DNA from: Collinsella intestinalis DSM 13280
GTDB lineage: Bacteria > Actinomycetota > Coriobacteriia > Coriobacteriales > Coriobacteriaceae
Assembly (NCBI RefSeq): GCF_000156175.1
Contig: NZ_GG692710.1
Coordinates: 892,832-956,831 of the forward strand
Length of the DNA: 64,000 nt
Direction: 5' to 3'
Positions 8,911 through 18,485 of this stretch are shown here, piece after piece. The position numbers and the translations under genes were made by a program. How positions within the stretch are numbered: position 1 is the stretch's first letter; every line of letters starts with the position of its first letter. Under the pieces are notes generated by a model that saw nothing but the letters and a program-made list of their open reading frames with translations, was not told the origin of the DNA and did not search any database.

Positions 8911-9935
8911 TGGACCCGCGTATCTATGTTCCCGCATACCTGGAACGACTCTATATCCAAGAACACCCCGGCTTGACGGAGGGCGCACGCGAGCTCGTGC
9001 GCGAGCAAATCGCCGCCGAACCCGAGCGCTACGCCGCAAACGTGCATGCGCAGGCGCTGCTGTCCTACTCCCGCGTACACGGAGAACTCACCGACGGGCT
9101 CCTGCGCATGGAGGGCCTCCCCGACGACGAGTTCGAGCACGGCCGTGGCGAGCTGTTCTCCCAAGCGCGCGAGCAGCTCGCCAACATCATCGCCGAGGAC
9201 CCCACCTGCCTGGACGCCCGACTCGTCTCCATCCAGCTCGCCGAAGTCCCCCTCGACGCCTGCCTCTCCGACATGCTCAAGCTCGAGCGCGAGGCACGCG
9301 AGATGATCATCTCAACGCATCCCGGCTTCGATCCGGACGTCGACGGTCTCTGGGCACCTGAGGCGCTGGCAGACGGAACGAGCGCGAGCGAGCTCACCGC
9401 CTCCGACCCCGACCTGATCGGCTGGCTCCACATCCTGGAGGCGCTCGCCCAGGGATCCATCTTCACCGCCCGCTACCGGTCGGCTGCCAATTATGCCCGA
9501 ACCGTCATGCGCGCAAAGGGCTTTCCCAATTACGCCGTTGGCACGTTGCTGCTCGTCCTCGCACGCCTTGAGGACGAGGACGCGTTCTTCCAAGCCGTGC
9601 AGGAGGCGGGTCCGGACGTCGAAGATCTCCCCTGGTTCGGCCTCGGCCGCACGTTGCTGCTCTACAAGCTCGGTCAGACCCGCAGCGCTCGTCGCGCCCT
9701 CAGGGATTTCGCCACGCGCTGCGATGGCGGCGCCTTCTTCCTGCTGAACCCCACCTACCACGACCCGTACCTGCCCGTGCGACCGCCCGCGCGCGAGACG
9801 TGGGATCTTGCCCACCAGGCCGTGTGGGAGGCCGACGGCATCATCGCCGACACACCCGATTTCACCCTGTGGGCGGAAGGCGTCGACGGCGTGCGCGCCG
9901 CAGCCGACGACTTCGCCCGCCGCTATGGCTTTTAG
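8910..9935 (+). CDS. TPR-like helical repeat protein (paralogue B)
   Basis: 341 residues. It shares layout with the upstream protein: ELFSQAREQLANIIAEDP matches QLFSQAEDYLREAVELDP, and FTARYRSAANYARTVM matches IAGRYRMALSYAERAL. The C-terminal third has a conserved-looking LLLYKLGQTRSARRALRDF helix pair and a NPTYHDPYLPVRPP loop. The start codon overlaps the preceding stop. The FKBP gene follows after about 50 bases, so the four or five genes to 13472 may form one operon. Confidence 0.8.
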   Translation: MDPRIYVPAYLERLYIQEHPGLTEGARELVREQIAAEPERYAANVHAQALLSYSRVHGELTDGLLRMEGLPDDEFEHGRGELFSQAREQLANIIAEDPTCLDARLVSIQLAEVPLDACLSDMLKLEREAREMIISTHPGFDPDVDGLWAPEALADGTSASELTASDPDLIGWLHILEALAQGSIFTARYRSAANYARTVMRAKGFPNYAVGTLLLVLARLEDEDAFFQAVQEAGPDVEDLPWFGLGRTLLLYKLGQTRSARRALRDFATRCDGGAFFLLNPTYHDPYLPVRPPARETWDLAHQAVWEADGIIADTPDFTLWAEGVDGVRAAADDFARRYGF

Positions 9936-9989
9936 ATCGCAAGCGCATGATAGGCTTGCCTCGTGACCATCGACCCTGAAAGGATCACC

Positions 9990-10442
9990 GTGACCGACTT
10001 CTCCCTCAAGCACCGCGTGACGGTGCACTACACCGGCTCCTTTGAGGACGGTGAGGTGTTTGACACCACCATCGGCCGCACCCCCCTCACCTACGTGGAG
10101 GGCAACCACGAGGTCGTGCCCGGATTCGAGATCGCCGTACTCGGCATGGAGCCGGGCGAGAAGAAGACCGTGCGCCTCGAGCCCAAGGACGCCTACGGCG
10201 AGCACGACCCGCGTCTGCTCTATACGATGCCCACCATCGAGATCCCCAACTACGAGGACCTCATCCCGGGCCAGCTCATCTACCTCATGAACGACGAGGG
10301 CTACCAACAACTCGCCCGCGTGATCCGCGTGGCGGACGATGCCGACACACTGTTCGACTTCAACCACCCCATGGCCGGCCACACGCTCACCTTCGAGCTC
10401 GAGCTGCTGAGCCGCGAGCCCTACACCGGCGAGGAGGCATAG
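9990..10442 (+). CDS. FKBP-type peptidyl-prolyl isomerase, SlyD-like
   Basis: 150-residue FKBP with an insert-in-flap fold, as in SlyD. VTVHYTGSFEDGEVFDTT forms the first strand, EVVPGFEIAVLGMEPGEKK the active-site hairpin, and AYGEHDP leads into the flap domain, with C-terminal GHTLTFELELL. It has no His-rich metal-binding tail, unlike Escherichia coli SlyD. GTG at 9990 is preferred because GAAAGGA precedes it; an upstream GTG at 9963 has no such site. One base separates its stop from the next start. Confidence 0.92.
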   Translation: MTDFSLKHRVTVHYTGSFEDGEVFDTTIGRTPLTYVEGNHEVVPGFEIAVLGMEPGEKKTVRLEPKDAYGEHDPRLLYTMPTIEIPNYEDLIPGQLIYLMNDEGYQQLARVIRVADDADTLFDFNHPMAGHTLTFELELLSREPYTGEEA

Positions 10443-10443
10443 G

Positions 10444-11241
10444 ATGAGCACGGAGAACCAGACCCTGCACGGCGTGTCCTGCCCCGGCTGTCCGCACCGC
10501 GCCGCCTACGTCGCCTGCAAGGAGACCCTGGGTCGCGGTCGCGGGCGAGTCATCTGCGGCAACGCCGGCTGCGCAAACGTCGGCCCCATGCACCCCGCCG
10601 CCACCGCCTGTCCCGGCGGCGAGGAGGCGCTGCTCGACCGTTACAAGGTCGCGGTGCCGACAGGCGGGACGTCGGAGGAACCGGCGTGCGAGGCGGTCAT
10701 CCATTTCATCCCCGATGTCGACCTTGCGGCGGAGAACGCCGCCGAAGCGCTTCACGCGCTGCCTGCCGAGGGACACGTCACCGTCCTCGCCGTGCTCGCC
10801 TCGAGCGCAGAGTTCCTCACGGTCGATGCGCTTGAAGCGCTCGCCGCACGCGCCCTCGAACTCGGATGCGACGACGCGGCGATCGTCGACCCCTTTGACA
10901 GCCAGAAGAGCTCGGACGTGCTCCATGGGGCCCTTGCGCGGCCCGGCGTCCATGCCGTCGTGTTCGCCTCCCCCTGTGCCCAGCTGCAGCGCGGCGAGTT
11001 CCAGGCCGAGCCCGTCGAGATCGACCAGTACGCATGCACGAGCTGCCATCGCTGTCAGCAAATCACCGGCTGCCCCGCCATCGCGTTCACGCCGCCGATC
11101 TTCCGCATCGACCGCGATGCCTGCGCCGGATGCGACCTGTGCGTCGAATACTGCCGCACCAACGTCATCTACTCCCCGCGCAGCCGCATGACGCCCGAGC
11201 AGCGCAGCCGCGCACGCTACGCCGCCGCCAACCAGCAATAG
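10444..11241 (+). CDS. IorA-like iron-sulfur protein lacking the TPP catalytic core
   Basis: 265 residues resembling only parts of indolepyruvate:ferredoxin oxidoreductase alpha subunit. The N-terminus has CPGCPHRAAYVACK and a second cysteine region with GNAGCANVGP. The C-terminus has a cluster pair: CTSCHRCQQITGCPAI and CAGCDLCVEYC. The long thiamine-diphosphate domain that lies between these in IorA is replaced by about 120 residues without that signature. It may be an electron carrier or partner rather than an oxidoreductase. It sits between the FKBP and murT-gatD genes. Confidence 0.75.
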   Translation: MSTENQTLHGVSCPGCPHRAAYVACKETLGRGRGRVICGNAGCANVGPMHPAATACPGGEEALLDRYKVAVPTGGTSEEPACEAVIHFIPDVDLAAENAAEALHALPAEGHVTVLAVLASSAEFLTVDALEALAARALELGCDDAAIVDPFDSQKSSDVLHGALARPGVHAVVFASPCAQLQRGEFQAEPVEIDQYACTSCHRCQQITGCPAIAFTPPIFRIDRDACAGCDLCVEYCRTNVIYSPRSRMTPEQRSRARYAAANQQ

Positions 11242-11264
11242 GCACCATCACGACAGGAGCTCCC

Positions 11265-13472
11265 ATGAGCATCACCTCCAACATCGCCACCACGGCCGCC
11301 GGCATCGCCCGCTGGGGCCTCCGCTCCGTCCTGCACCGCAGCGGCGGCGCCCTGCCCGGCAAAATCGGCCTGGCGATCGATCCGGAGCTCATCGCCCACC
11401 TCGCCGACCTGCTCGACGCGAGCGTCGTCGTCACCGGCACCAACGGAAAGACCACCACGACCAACCTCATCGCCGACACCGTTGCCGCAAGCGGCCTCAC
11501 CTGCGTGTGCAACCGCGCGGGAAACAACATGGAGACCGGCATCACGGGCGCGCTGCTCGAGGCCAGCTCCGAGCGCCGTCGCACTGCGGGCACCGTGCGC
11601 GTAGGCGTGTTCGAATGCGACGAGCTCTACACGGTCCGCGTGCTCCCGCGCCTCAAGCCCACGCACTTCGTACTGCTCAACCTGTTCCGCGACCAGCTTG
11701 ACCGCTACGGCGAGATCGACCACACGCAAGACGCGATCGCCAGCGCCCTGGCCTCCTCGCCCGAGACCATCCTCATCTTCAACGCCGACGATCCCCTGTG
11801 CACCGCCATCGCCGACCGCGTGCCCAACCCACGCGTGGCGTTCGGCATCCAGGGAGCCACAGGAACTGAGACATCACGTATGGCCGAGTCGCGCTTTTGT
11901 GCCAAGTGCAATGCGGCGCTCGAATACGAATACCTGCAGTATGGCCAGCTCGGCGCCTACCGATGCCCCGCATGCGGCTGGGAGCGCCCCGAACTCGAGG
12001 CGTGGACGCACGACGTCACCCTCTCCGGAGACGGCTACTCGTTCTGCCTGCATCTGCCGGGCAACACGGCGGACCCCGCCCGTGAGCTCGCCCTTACCAC
12101 CGCCTACAACGGCTTGTACATGGTGTACAACATCATGGCCGCCTGCACCGCTGCCTGCGCCCTGGGCGCCGACCCCTCGCGCTTCCAGGACGTGCTCGAT
12201 GCCTACGTCCCCACGGGCGGGCGCATGACGCGTTGGCGGGCCATGGGCCGCACGGCGGCGAGCGATCTCGCCAAGAACCCGGTCGGCTTCGACCGCCAAA
12301 TTCAGCAGATCAAAGCCTCGAACGGCCGTCTCATGGCCTTTTTCCTGAACGATGCCGAAGCCGACGGTCGCGATGTCTCCTGGATTTGGGACGTCGACTT
12401 CGAGTGTCTCGCCGAAACTCCGGGGATTCGCGCCTTTGTGGGCGGCTCGCGTGCCAACGACCTACAGGTCCGCCTCAAATACGCCGACATTGACACCCAG
12501 ATTGTGGAAAGCGTCGAACAGGCACTCGCATCCGTCACCGACGAACCCGCCGGAGATGTTCTCTTCGCTGTCGCCAACTACACGGCGTTCCCGCCTGTTG
12601 TAGCCGACCTCAAACGCCTGAGCTCGGAAGATACGGGCATCACGGCGCCCCAGGCCGACCAGACCGCGCACGGCGAGCAGGCAGCGGTTGCCACAGGCGA
12701 TGAGCTTCCCGCACCCGCCGTCCTCGACCGACCGCTTCGCATCGTCCACCTCTACCCAGATGCCCTGAACCTGTATGGAGATGGCGGCAATGCCATGGTC
12801 GTCGAACGGCGCTGCGCATGGCGCGGCATCCCCGCCAAAATCGACAACGTTCACATGGGCGATGAGCTCGACCTCGCAACCGCCGACATCATCTTGATCG
12901 GCGGCGGCGCCGACCGCGACCAGCTCGCCGTCGCCCATGAGCTGCGTTCGCGGCGCGACGAGCTCAGCGCCTACGTCGAGGACGACGGCGTCATGCTCGC
13001 CATCTGCGGTAGCTACCAACTCCTCGGCCGCTCCTACTACATGGGTGATGACAAGATCGAAGGCCTGGGCATCATCGCAGCCGACACCGTCCGCGGCGAC
13101 GGGCGCCTGACCGGCAACGTCGCGGTCAAAACCGAGCTTTCGAGCGACCCATTCGTCGGCTTTGAAAACCACGGCGGCCGCACGTTCCTCGACGAGTGCG
13201 AGCACACGCTGGGCGTCTCGACGGTTCCCGGTACGGGCAACAACGGCAAGGACGGGCTCGAAGGCTGCCTGCATCGCAACCTGATCGGTACCTACCTGCA
13301 CGGTCCCGCGCTCTCCAAGAACCCCGACCTCGCCGACTGGCTCATCGAACGAGCGCTCGAACGCCGCCACTCCGCCGGCGACGCACAGGCAGAAGCCCTG
13401 TTGCCGCTGTCCCCGCTCAATGACGATCGCGAGCTCTCGGCCCGCGCGGCCGCAATGAAGCTGCTGCCCTAA
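11265..13472 (+). CDS. murT-gatD: Fused MurT-GatD lipid II isoglutaminyl synthase
   Basis: 735 residues joining two enzymes usually made separately. Residues 1-455 are MurT, a Mur-ligase-type ATPase with TGTNGKTTT (57-65), a four-cysteine zinc ribbon (C212, C215, C234, C237) and the C-terminal MurT domain. Residues 490-735 are GatD, a class I glutamine amidotransferase with nucleophile C581 (AICGSYQLLG) and H679 (YLHG). Together they amidate the alpha-carboxyl of D-Glu in lipid II. About 35 Ala/Asp-rich residues form the linker. The start follows AGGAG. Confidence 0.93.
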   Translation: MSITSNIATTAAGIARWGLRSVLHRSGGALPGKIGLAIDPELIAHLADLLDASVVVTGTNGKTTTTNLIADTVAASGLTCVCNRAGNNMETGITGALLEASSERRRTAGTVRVGVFECDELYTVRVLPRLKPTHFVLLNLFRDQLDRYGEIDHTQDAIASALASSPETILIFNADDPLCTAIADRVPNPRVAFGIQGATGTETSRMAESRFCAKCNAALEYEYLQYGQLGAYRCPACGWERPELEAWTHDVTLSGDGYSFCLHLPGNTADPARELALTTAYNGLYMVYNIMAACTAACALGADPSRFQDVLDAYVPTGGRMTRWRAMGRTAASDLAKNPVGFDRQIQQIKASNGRLMAFFLNDAEADGRDVSWIWDVDFECLAETPGIRAFVGGSRANDLQVRLKYADIDTQIVESVEQALASVTDEPAGDVLFAVANYTAFPPVVADLKRLSSEDTGITAPQADQTAHGEQAAVATGDELPAPAVLDRPLRIVHLYPDALNLYGDGGNAMVVERRCAWRGIPAKIDNVHMGDELDLATADIILIGGGADRDQLAVAHELRSRRDELSAYVEDDGVMLAICGSYQLLGRSYYMGDDKIEGLGIIAADTVRGDGRLTGNVAVKTELSSDPFVGFENHGGRTFLDECEHTLGVSTVPGTGNNGKDGLEGCLHRNLIGTYLHGPALSKNPDLADWLIERALERRHSAGDAQAEALLPLSPLNDDRELSARAAAMKLLP

Positions 13473-13518
13473 GAGACGCTCGGCACCACCGCCCGCGCGA
13501 TGCCTCGATATGAACGCA

Positions 13519-13552
13519 ATCGGCCCCCATGCAACCATGGGGGCCGATTTCA
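13519..13552 (+). terminator. Terminator after murT-gatD
   Basis: Twelve-base perfect stem (13519-13530 with 13537-13548), six-base loop, followed by TTTCATTC on the plus strand. Confidence 0.75.
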
Positions 13553-13579
13553 TTCATATCGATCACGTGATGGGCGCTC

Positions 13580-14104
13580 TTATTTCACCACGCGCGCCAC
13601 AGCGCAGCCCAAGCTCGCTCCGACTGCGACCTTAACCGCGTCGGGAACCACAAAGGGGATCACCGCGATGGCGAGCGCCCCCGCAAGGTCGAGGTTCATG
13701 AGCGCCATGAGCTGGACAGTTCCGCACACATATGAAACGAGCACAAGCGCGGCCGCGCACACGAGCGCACGCGGATACGCCCCGATCCTGCCATCAAGCA
13801 CTTTTGCCAACGCGCCCGCCAGCGCGCAGCCCAGGACAAAGCCCCACAAAAACCCGCCCGTCGGACCGGCGAGCGCGCCGATGCCGCCGTTGAAGCCCGC
13901 GAAAACAGGCAGGCCCACCGCACCGAGCACGACATAGGCCAGCACCGTGAACACCGAGGTCGCCGGGTCGAGCACGGCCGGCACCATGGCGAGCACCAAC
14001 GTCTGCAGCGTAAAGGGCACGGGACCGAGCGGCAGCATCACCTGAGCAGACACCGCCAGCAACGCCGTCATAACGCCCGCACGGGCAATGCGCTTCGTTT
14101 CCAT
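13580..14104 (-). CDS. bioY: Biotin ECF transporter substrate-binding component BioY
   Basis: 174-residue integral membrane protein with about six transmembrane helices. It carries the BioY signatures GPVPFTLQTLVL and, after the third helix, GPTGGFLWGF. It captures biotin and works with a shared EcfAT energising module, which is not in this window. The start at 14104 follows AGGAGGGG. No biotin operator or riboswitch was recognised upstream. No biotin synthesis gene is near, so the cell probably imports the vitamin. Confidence 0.94.
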   Translation of the reverse strand: METKRIARAGVMTALLAVSAQVMLPLGPVPFTLQTLVLAMVPAVLDPATSVFTVLAYVVLGAVGLPVFAGFNGGIGALAGPTGGFLWGFVLGCALAGALAKVLDGRIGAYPRALVCAAALVLVSYVCGTVQLMALMNLDLAGALAIAVIPFVVPDAVKVAVGASLGCAVARVVK

Positions 14105-14122
14105 CCCGGGACCCCTCCTATG

Positions 14123-14157
14123 AAAAGGACCCGCCCGGCGCGAAGCCGAGCGGGTCC
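14123..14157 (-). terminator. Terminator of tRNA-Glu
   Basis: GGACCCGC stem with an inner CGGC stem (14127-14157), followed on the minus strand by TTTTCATAGG. It lies just after the tRNA and before the bioY ribosome-binding site. Confidence 0.8.
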
Positions 14158-14168
14158 GGACACAGCAA

Positions 14169-14245
14169 TGGTGCCCCCAACGGGATTCGAACCCGTGATA
14201 TCCACCTTGAAAGGGTGGCGTCCTAGGCCGCTAGACGATGGGGAC
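14169..14245 (-). tRNA. tRNA-Glu (anticodon UUC)
   Basis: 77 nt. The acceptor stem GTCCCCA pairs with TGGGGGC (one T-G pair), the anticodon stem is CCACC/GGTGG with loop CTTTCAA (anticodon TTC), the T loop is TTCGAAT and CCA is encoded. Confidence 0.96.
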
Positions 14246-14255
14246 AGCGCGCTAG

Positions 14256-14285
14256 AGTATAGCAGAGACCTTAGACGTAGAACAA
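14256..14285 (-). promoter_or_regulatory. Promoter of tRNA-Glu
   Basis: TATACT (14256-14261) with TTGTTC (14280-14285) 18 bases upstream on the minus strand. The -35 box overlaps the last codons of glnN. Confidence 0.6.
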
Positions 14286-16361
14286 GATGTCATCGTAGGT
14301 CGGGACCGGCCAATAATCAGCCGCCACAATCTCCTCCATGGCGTCCACCGCGGCGCGCAGGTCGGCCATGACGGGAGCGACCTCGTGCGCATAGCAATTT
14401 GCCTGCAACTGACCATCGGCGATGGCCTCGGCCTTGGCGTGAACCTCATCGAGGCGGGCGATGGACTCATTGATGGCGGTGATACCGTCGCACAGGTCGT
14501 TCAGCGTCGCCTGCTCATAAGCCATGGCGGCCTCGGCCCCCGCAGCGCGGATGGCCTCGAGGCCCTTGGCGACCTTGGTGGCGTACGCGGTGATGACCGG
14601 GCGGTACGTGCGGCGCGCCTCGCGGACCATGGTGGTCGCCTCGATGTTCATGAGCTTGTTGTACTTCTCGAGCTTCACCTCGTAGCGGCAGACAGCCTCG
14701 GCCTCGGTGAGCACACCCATCTCGCTGAAGAGCTTGATGTTCTTCTCGGCGACGAACGAGGGCAGCGCGTCGGCGGTTGTGCGGTAGTTGCACAGACCGC
14801 GGCGCTCGGCCTCCTGCTCCCATGCCTCGGAATACCCGTCGCCCGAGAACAGGATGCGGCGATGCGCGCGCAGGTGCTCGGCGCAGTAGGCCAGCGCGGC
14901 CTCCTGGAACTCATCGGCGGGCGTGCCCTCGAGCGCATCGGCGAAATCGCGCAGAGATTCGGCAACCGCCGTATCGAGCACAGTGTTCGCATCGGAGACG
15001 TTGGCCTCCGATCCCACGGCGCGGAACTCGAACTTGTTGTTCGTGAAGGCGAAGGGGCTCGTACGGTTACGGTCGGTGTTGTCCTGCTCAAGGTTGGGCA
15101 GGATGACCGTGCCGAAAGTGAGCGTGTCGGTGGTGGCGTGAACGCTCGCCTCGCCGTCCATGATCATCTCGACGACCTCGGTGAGCTGGTCGCCCAGGAA
15201 GATGGACACGATCGCCGGCGGGGCCTCGTTGGCGCCCAGGCGATGATCGTTGCCGCAGCTCGCGGTACTGGCGCGCAGGAGGTCCTGGTACTTGTCCACG
15301 GCCTCGATCACGGCGGTGAGGAAGACGATGAACTGCAGGTTCTCCAGCGGCGTGTCGCCGGGCTCGAGCAGGTTCTCGTCGGCGGTGCCGAGCGACCAGT
15401 TGTTGTGCTTGCCGCTTCCGTTGATGCCCTCGAACGGCTTCTCGTGCAGCAGGCACACGAGGTCGTGGCGGCTGGCGATGAGCTTCATCTTCTCCATCAT
15501 GAGGAGGTTGTTATCCACCGAGGCGTTGAGCTCAGAGTATACGGGCGCGAGCTCATGCTGACAGGGCGCGACCTCGTTGTGCTTGGTCTTGGACGGAATG
15601 CCCAATGACCACAGTTCGTCGTCGAGGTCCTTCATGTAGGCCGAGACGGTGGGGCGGATGGCGCCGAAGTAGTGTTCCTCGAGCTCCTGCCCCTTGGCGG
15701 GGGCGGCGCCGAACAACGTCCTGCCGCAAATGACCAGGTCGCGACGCTTCCGATATGCGTCCTTCTTGATGAGGAAGTACTCCTGCTCGTCACCCACATA
15801 AGGCACCACGCGCTTCGGATGCTTGCCGAAGAGGGCGAGCACGCGCTTGGCCTGCTCGTCCAGCGCCGTCATCGAGCGCAGCAGCGGGGTCTTCTTGTCG
15901 AGCGCCTCGCCCGTGTAGGAGCAAAACGCGGTGGGGATGCACAGGACGTCGTCCTTGATGAACGCCGGGCTCGTGGCGTCCCAGGCGGTGTAGCCGCGGG
16001 CCTCGAACGTGGCGCGCAGGCCGCCGTTGGGGAAGCTCGACGCGTCGGACTCGCCCTTGATCAGGGCTTTGCCGGAAAACTTGGTAATGGCGGTGCCGTC
16101 GTGGTTGGGCTCGAGGAAGCTGTCGTGCTTCTCGCTCGTGATACCCGAAAGCGGCTGGAACCAGTGGGCGTAGTGGGTGGCGCCCTTGGAGATTGCCCAC
16201 TCCTTCATGGCGTGGGCCACGGCGTTCGCCACGTCCAAATCAAGCGGCTCACCGCCTTCGATGGTGGCGGCGAGTTTTTTGTACACGTCCTTGGGGAGCC
16301 ACTTCTTCATGACGTCTTCGGAGAAAACCATCGTGCCGAAGCGTTCGGTAAGGTCGGCCAT
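14271..16361 (-). CDS. glnN: Glutamine synthetase type III
   Basis: 696-residue GSIII, the large form common in Bacteroidetes and gut anaerobes, which condenses glutamate and ammonia with ATP as a cytoplasmic oligomer. Recognisable blocks: [20 protein letters not shown], the metal and ATP region [32 protein letters not shown], and [20 protein letters not shown]. The start at 16361 (MADLTERFG) is chosen because AAAGGA is correctly spaced from it; an ATG six bases earlier is too close. It probably serves as the ammonium-assimilating enzyme; no PII or GlnR gene is adjacent. Confidence 0.96.
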   Translation of the reverse strand: MADLTERFGTMVFSEDVMKKWLPKDVYKKLAATIEGGEPLDLDVANAVAHAMKEWAISKGATHYAHWFQPLSGITSEKHDSFLEPNHDGTAITKFSGKALIKGESDASSFPNGGLRATFEARGYTAWDATSPAFIKDDVLCIPTAFCSYTGEALDKKTPLLRSMTALDEQAKRVLALFGKHPKRVVPYVGDEQEYFLIKKDAYRKRRDLVICGRTLFGAAPAKGQELEEHYFGAIRPTVSAYMKDLDDELWSLGIPSKTKHNEVAPCQHELAPVYSELNASVDNNLLMMEKMKLIASRHDLVCLLHEKPFEGINGSGKHNNWSLGTADENLLEPGDTPLENLQFIVFLTAVIEAVDKYQDLLRASTASCGNDHRLGANEAPPAIVSIFLGDQLTEVVEMIMDGEASVHATTDTLTFGTVILPNLEQDNTDRNRTSPFAFTNNKFEFRAVGSEANVSDANTVLDTAVAESLRDFADALEGTPADEFQEAALAYCAEHLRAHRRILFSGDGYSEAWEQEAERRGLCNYRTTADALPSFVAEKNIKLFSEMGVLTEAEAVCRYEVKLEKYNKLMNIEATTMVREARRTYRPVITAYATKVAKGLEAIRAAGAEAAMAYEQATLNDLCDGITAINESIARLDEVHAKAEAIADGQLQANCYAHEVAPVMADLRAAVDAMEEIVAADYWPVPTYDDILFYV

Positions 16362-16462
16362 GTGCATCCTTTCGCATACAAGGCGCGGTCGAGGCGCCGG
16401 GTCCTGGGGTCCGCCCGCAGGTCGCGCCGATTGTCGGACGCGACCACGTGACGGTGAAAGCG

Positions 16463-17827
16463 CTAGTTCTTCAAAGAGTTCATGGGGGCGGGGAAACGAC
16501 CGCCGCGGTGCGCGAACACCGTGCCGGCATGGCTGTTCACCGGCATGACAGGCGCACGGCCGAACAGTCCGCCGTAATCGACGGACTCACCGACGCCCTT
16601 GCCGATCGCCGGAATGATACGCACGGCGGTGGTCTTGTTATTGATGACACCGATGGCCATCTCGTCGGCGATGATGCCGGCGATGGTCTCCACGTCCGTG
16701 TCGCCGGGAACCGCGATCATGTCGAGGCCCACCGAGCAGACGCACGTCATCGCCTCGAGCTTTTCGAGGGAAAGGGCACCGGCCTCGGCGGCCTCGATCA
16801 TGCCGGCGTCCTCGGACACCGGGATGAAGGCGCCGGACAGGCCGCCCACGCTGGAGCTCGCCATGACGCCGCCCTTCTTCACGCAGTCGTTCAGCAGGGC
16901 GAGGGCAGCGGTCGTACCGGGACCGCCGCACTGGCCCACGCCGATGATCTCGAGAATGCGGGCCACGGAATCTCCCACAGCGGGCGTGGGGGCAAGTGAC
17001 AGATCGACGATGCCCTTCTCGACACCCAGGCGACGCGAGGCCTCGCGGCTCATGAGTTCACCAGCACGGGTAATCTTGAAGGCGGTCTGCTTGATACGCT
17101 CCGCGACCTGCATCATATCGGCATCGGCCGGCAGCTCCTCAAGCGCGGCGGCCATAACGCCCGGTCCCGAAACACCGACGTTGATCACGGCGTCGGCCTC
17201 ACCGGATCCGTGCACGGCGCCCGCCATGAACGGCGAGTCCTCGACCATGTTCGCAAAGCAGACGAATTTGGAAGCGCCCACGCACTCGCGGTCGGCGGTG
17301 AGCTTAGCCGCGTCGACGATGGTCTGGGCGGCCATGAAGACCGCATCCATATTGATGCCAGCACGCAGCGTCGCCACATTGACGCTCGAGCACACGCGGC
17401 TCGTCTCGGCGAGGGCGCGCGGGATGCACTTCATGAGACGACGATCCGCATCGCCGATGCCCTTGTGCACCAGCGCCGAGTAGCCCCCGAGATAATCGAT
17501 GCCAAGCGTCTCCGCGGCTCGATCGAGAGCATGGGCAAGCGGGACGAGGTCCTCGTCAGAACAGGCGGATGCGATCTGGGCAACCGGAGTAACCGCCACG
17601 CGCTTGTTGACGATCGGAATACCGTATTCGCGCTCAAGCCCCTCTGCAGTCTCGACAAGGTGCTCGGCAGTACGCGTCACATGGTCGTACACCTTCGTGC
17701 ACATGCGCTCCAAGTTATCATCCGCACAGCCCATGAGCGAGATGCCCATGGTGATCGTGCGGATGTCCAAATTGTGCTCTGAGACCATACCGCGCGTCTC
17801 GGCTATCTCCTGGGGCGTGATGGACAT
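16463..17827 (-). CDS. DUF711/UPF0210 family protein (PFL-like fold)
   Basis: 454-residue protein of the UPF0210 family, related in fold to pyruvate formate-lyase/anaerobic ribonucleotide reductase barrels. Family-typical stretches include [47 protein letters not shown] and [14 protein letters not shown]. The biochemical role is unknown. Usually a small ACT-domain gene (UPF0237) is next to it; none is found here. The start at 17827 follows AAAGGAG. It lies about 100 bases upstream of glnN on the same strand. Confidence 0.9.
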   Translation of the reverse strand: MSITPQEIAETRGMVSEHNLDIRTITMGISLMGCADDNLERMCTKVYDHVTRTAEHLVETAEGLEREYGIPIVNKRVAVTPVAQIASACSDEDLVPLAHALDRAAETLGIDYLGGYSALVHKGIGDADRRLMKCIPRALAETSRVCSSVNVATLRAGINMDAVFMAAQTIVDAAKLTADRECVGASKFVCFANMVEDSPFMAGAVHGSGEADAVINVGVSGPGVMAAALEELPADADMMQVAERIKQTAFKITRAGELMSREASRRLGVEKGIVDLSLAPTPAVGDSVARILEIIGVGQCGGPGTTAALALLNDCVKKGGVMASSSVGGLSGAFIPVSEDAGMIEAAEAGALSLEKLEAMTCVCSVGLDMIAVPGDTDVETIAGIIADEMAIGVINNKTTAVRIIPAIGKGVGESVDYGGLFGRAPVMPVNSHAGTVFAHRGGRFPAPMNSLKN

Positions 17828-18086
17828 GGCGGCTCCTTTGGCGAATATCATGCTTGCACGTGTTCAACCATTCTAGCGTTCCCGAACCCACCATGCCGCC
17901 CCCATACCTCACGAAACATAAGAAGTGACATGAGCCTTCATGCGGTCCTTGCCCCCTCCCCGGTCACCGGCGTGAGAGCCTCGTGGAGGCGTATCTCCCC
18001 GGTACCGTGCGCGCTTGCCGACGTGCCTCCACTGCGCTATCGTTTACCTGCTGAAATCATTACCTCCGCAGAAAGCGAGCGAATAC

Positions 18087-18386
18087 ATGGCTCTCACCGG
18101 CAAGCAGGTCCGCCAGCTCCGCGCCCTCGCGCACCACCTCAACCCCGTCGTCCATATCGGCAAAGCCGACGTGACCGACGCCATCGCCAAGCAGGCCGAG
18201 GAAGCGCTCGACGCCCACGAGCTCATCAAGTGCTCCGTCCAGGACGGCAGCCTGCTCTCCTGCCGTGAGGCGGCCGACCAGCTCGCCGAGCTTGTGGGTG
18301 CCGAGGTCGTCCAGGTTATCGGCCACCGTTTCTCCCTGTATCGTGCGAGCAGCCGTAAGGACATCGAGCACATCAAGCTCGATTAA
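18087..18386 (+). CDS. yhbY: CRM-domain RNA-binding protein (YhbY family)
   Basis: 99 residues, the usual length of YhbY/YqeI proteins, which bind pre-50S ribosomal particles. The N-terminal LTGKQVRQLRALAHHLNPVV, HIGKADVT, the GxxG-like turn near QDGSLLSCREAADQLAELV, and the closing IGHRFSLYR define the CRM fold. The start at 18087 is set by the family; only a weak AAAGCGAG precedes it. It is monocistronic with its own terminator. Confidence 0.92.
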   Translation: MALTGKQVRQLRALAHHLNPVVHIGKADVTDAIAKQAEEALDAHELIKCSVQDGSLLSCREAADQLAELVGAEVVQVIGHRFSLYRASSRKDIEHIKLD

Positions 18387-18442
18387 AGCGCTGCCGGTGG
18401 CGGGCCGCACAAACGCCCCGCCTTCGCCATCTCTCACTCACC

Positions 18443-18475
18443 AGGAGGCGCACCATCGGGTGCGCCTCCTTTTTT
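18443..18475 (+). terminator. Terminator after yhbY
   Basis: AGGAGGCGCACC paired with GGTGCGCCTCCT around a three- to four-base loop, followed by six T's. Confidence 0.92.
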
Positions 18476-18485
18476 CCCATCGCAA

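Noticed and set aside
10444..11241. Candidate for the missing RnfB
   Set aside because: It lacks a membrane anchor and the RnfB cysteine-rich N-terminal cluster domain; CPGCPHR and the cluster pair point to IorA.
14105..14126. Biotin-responsive operator or riboswitch at bioY
   Set aside because: The gap before bioY is only the ribosome-binding site next to the tRNA-Glu terminator; no BirA- or BioR-type palindrome was seen.
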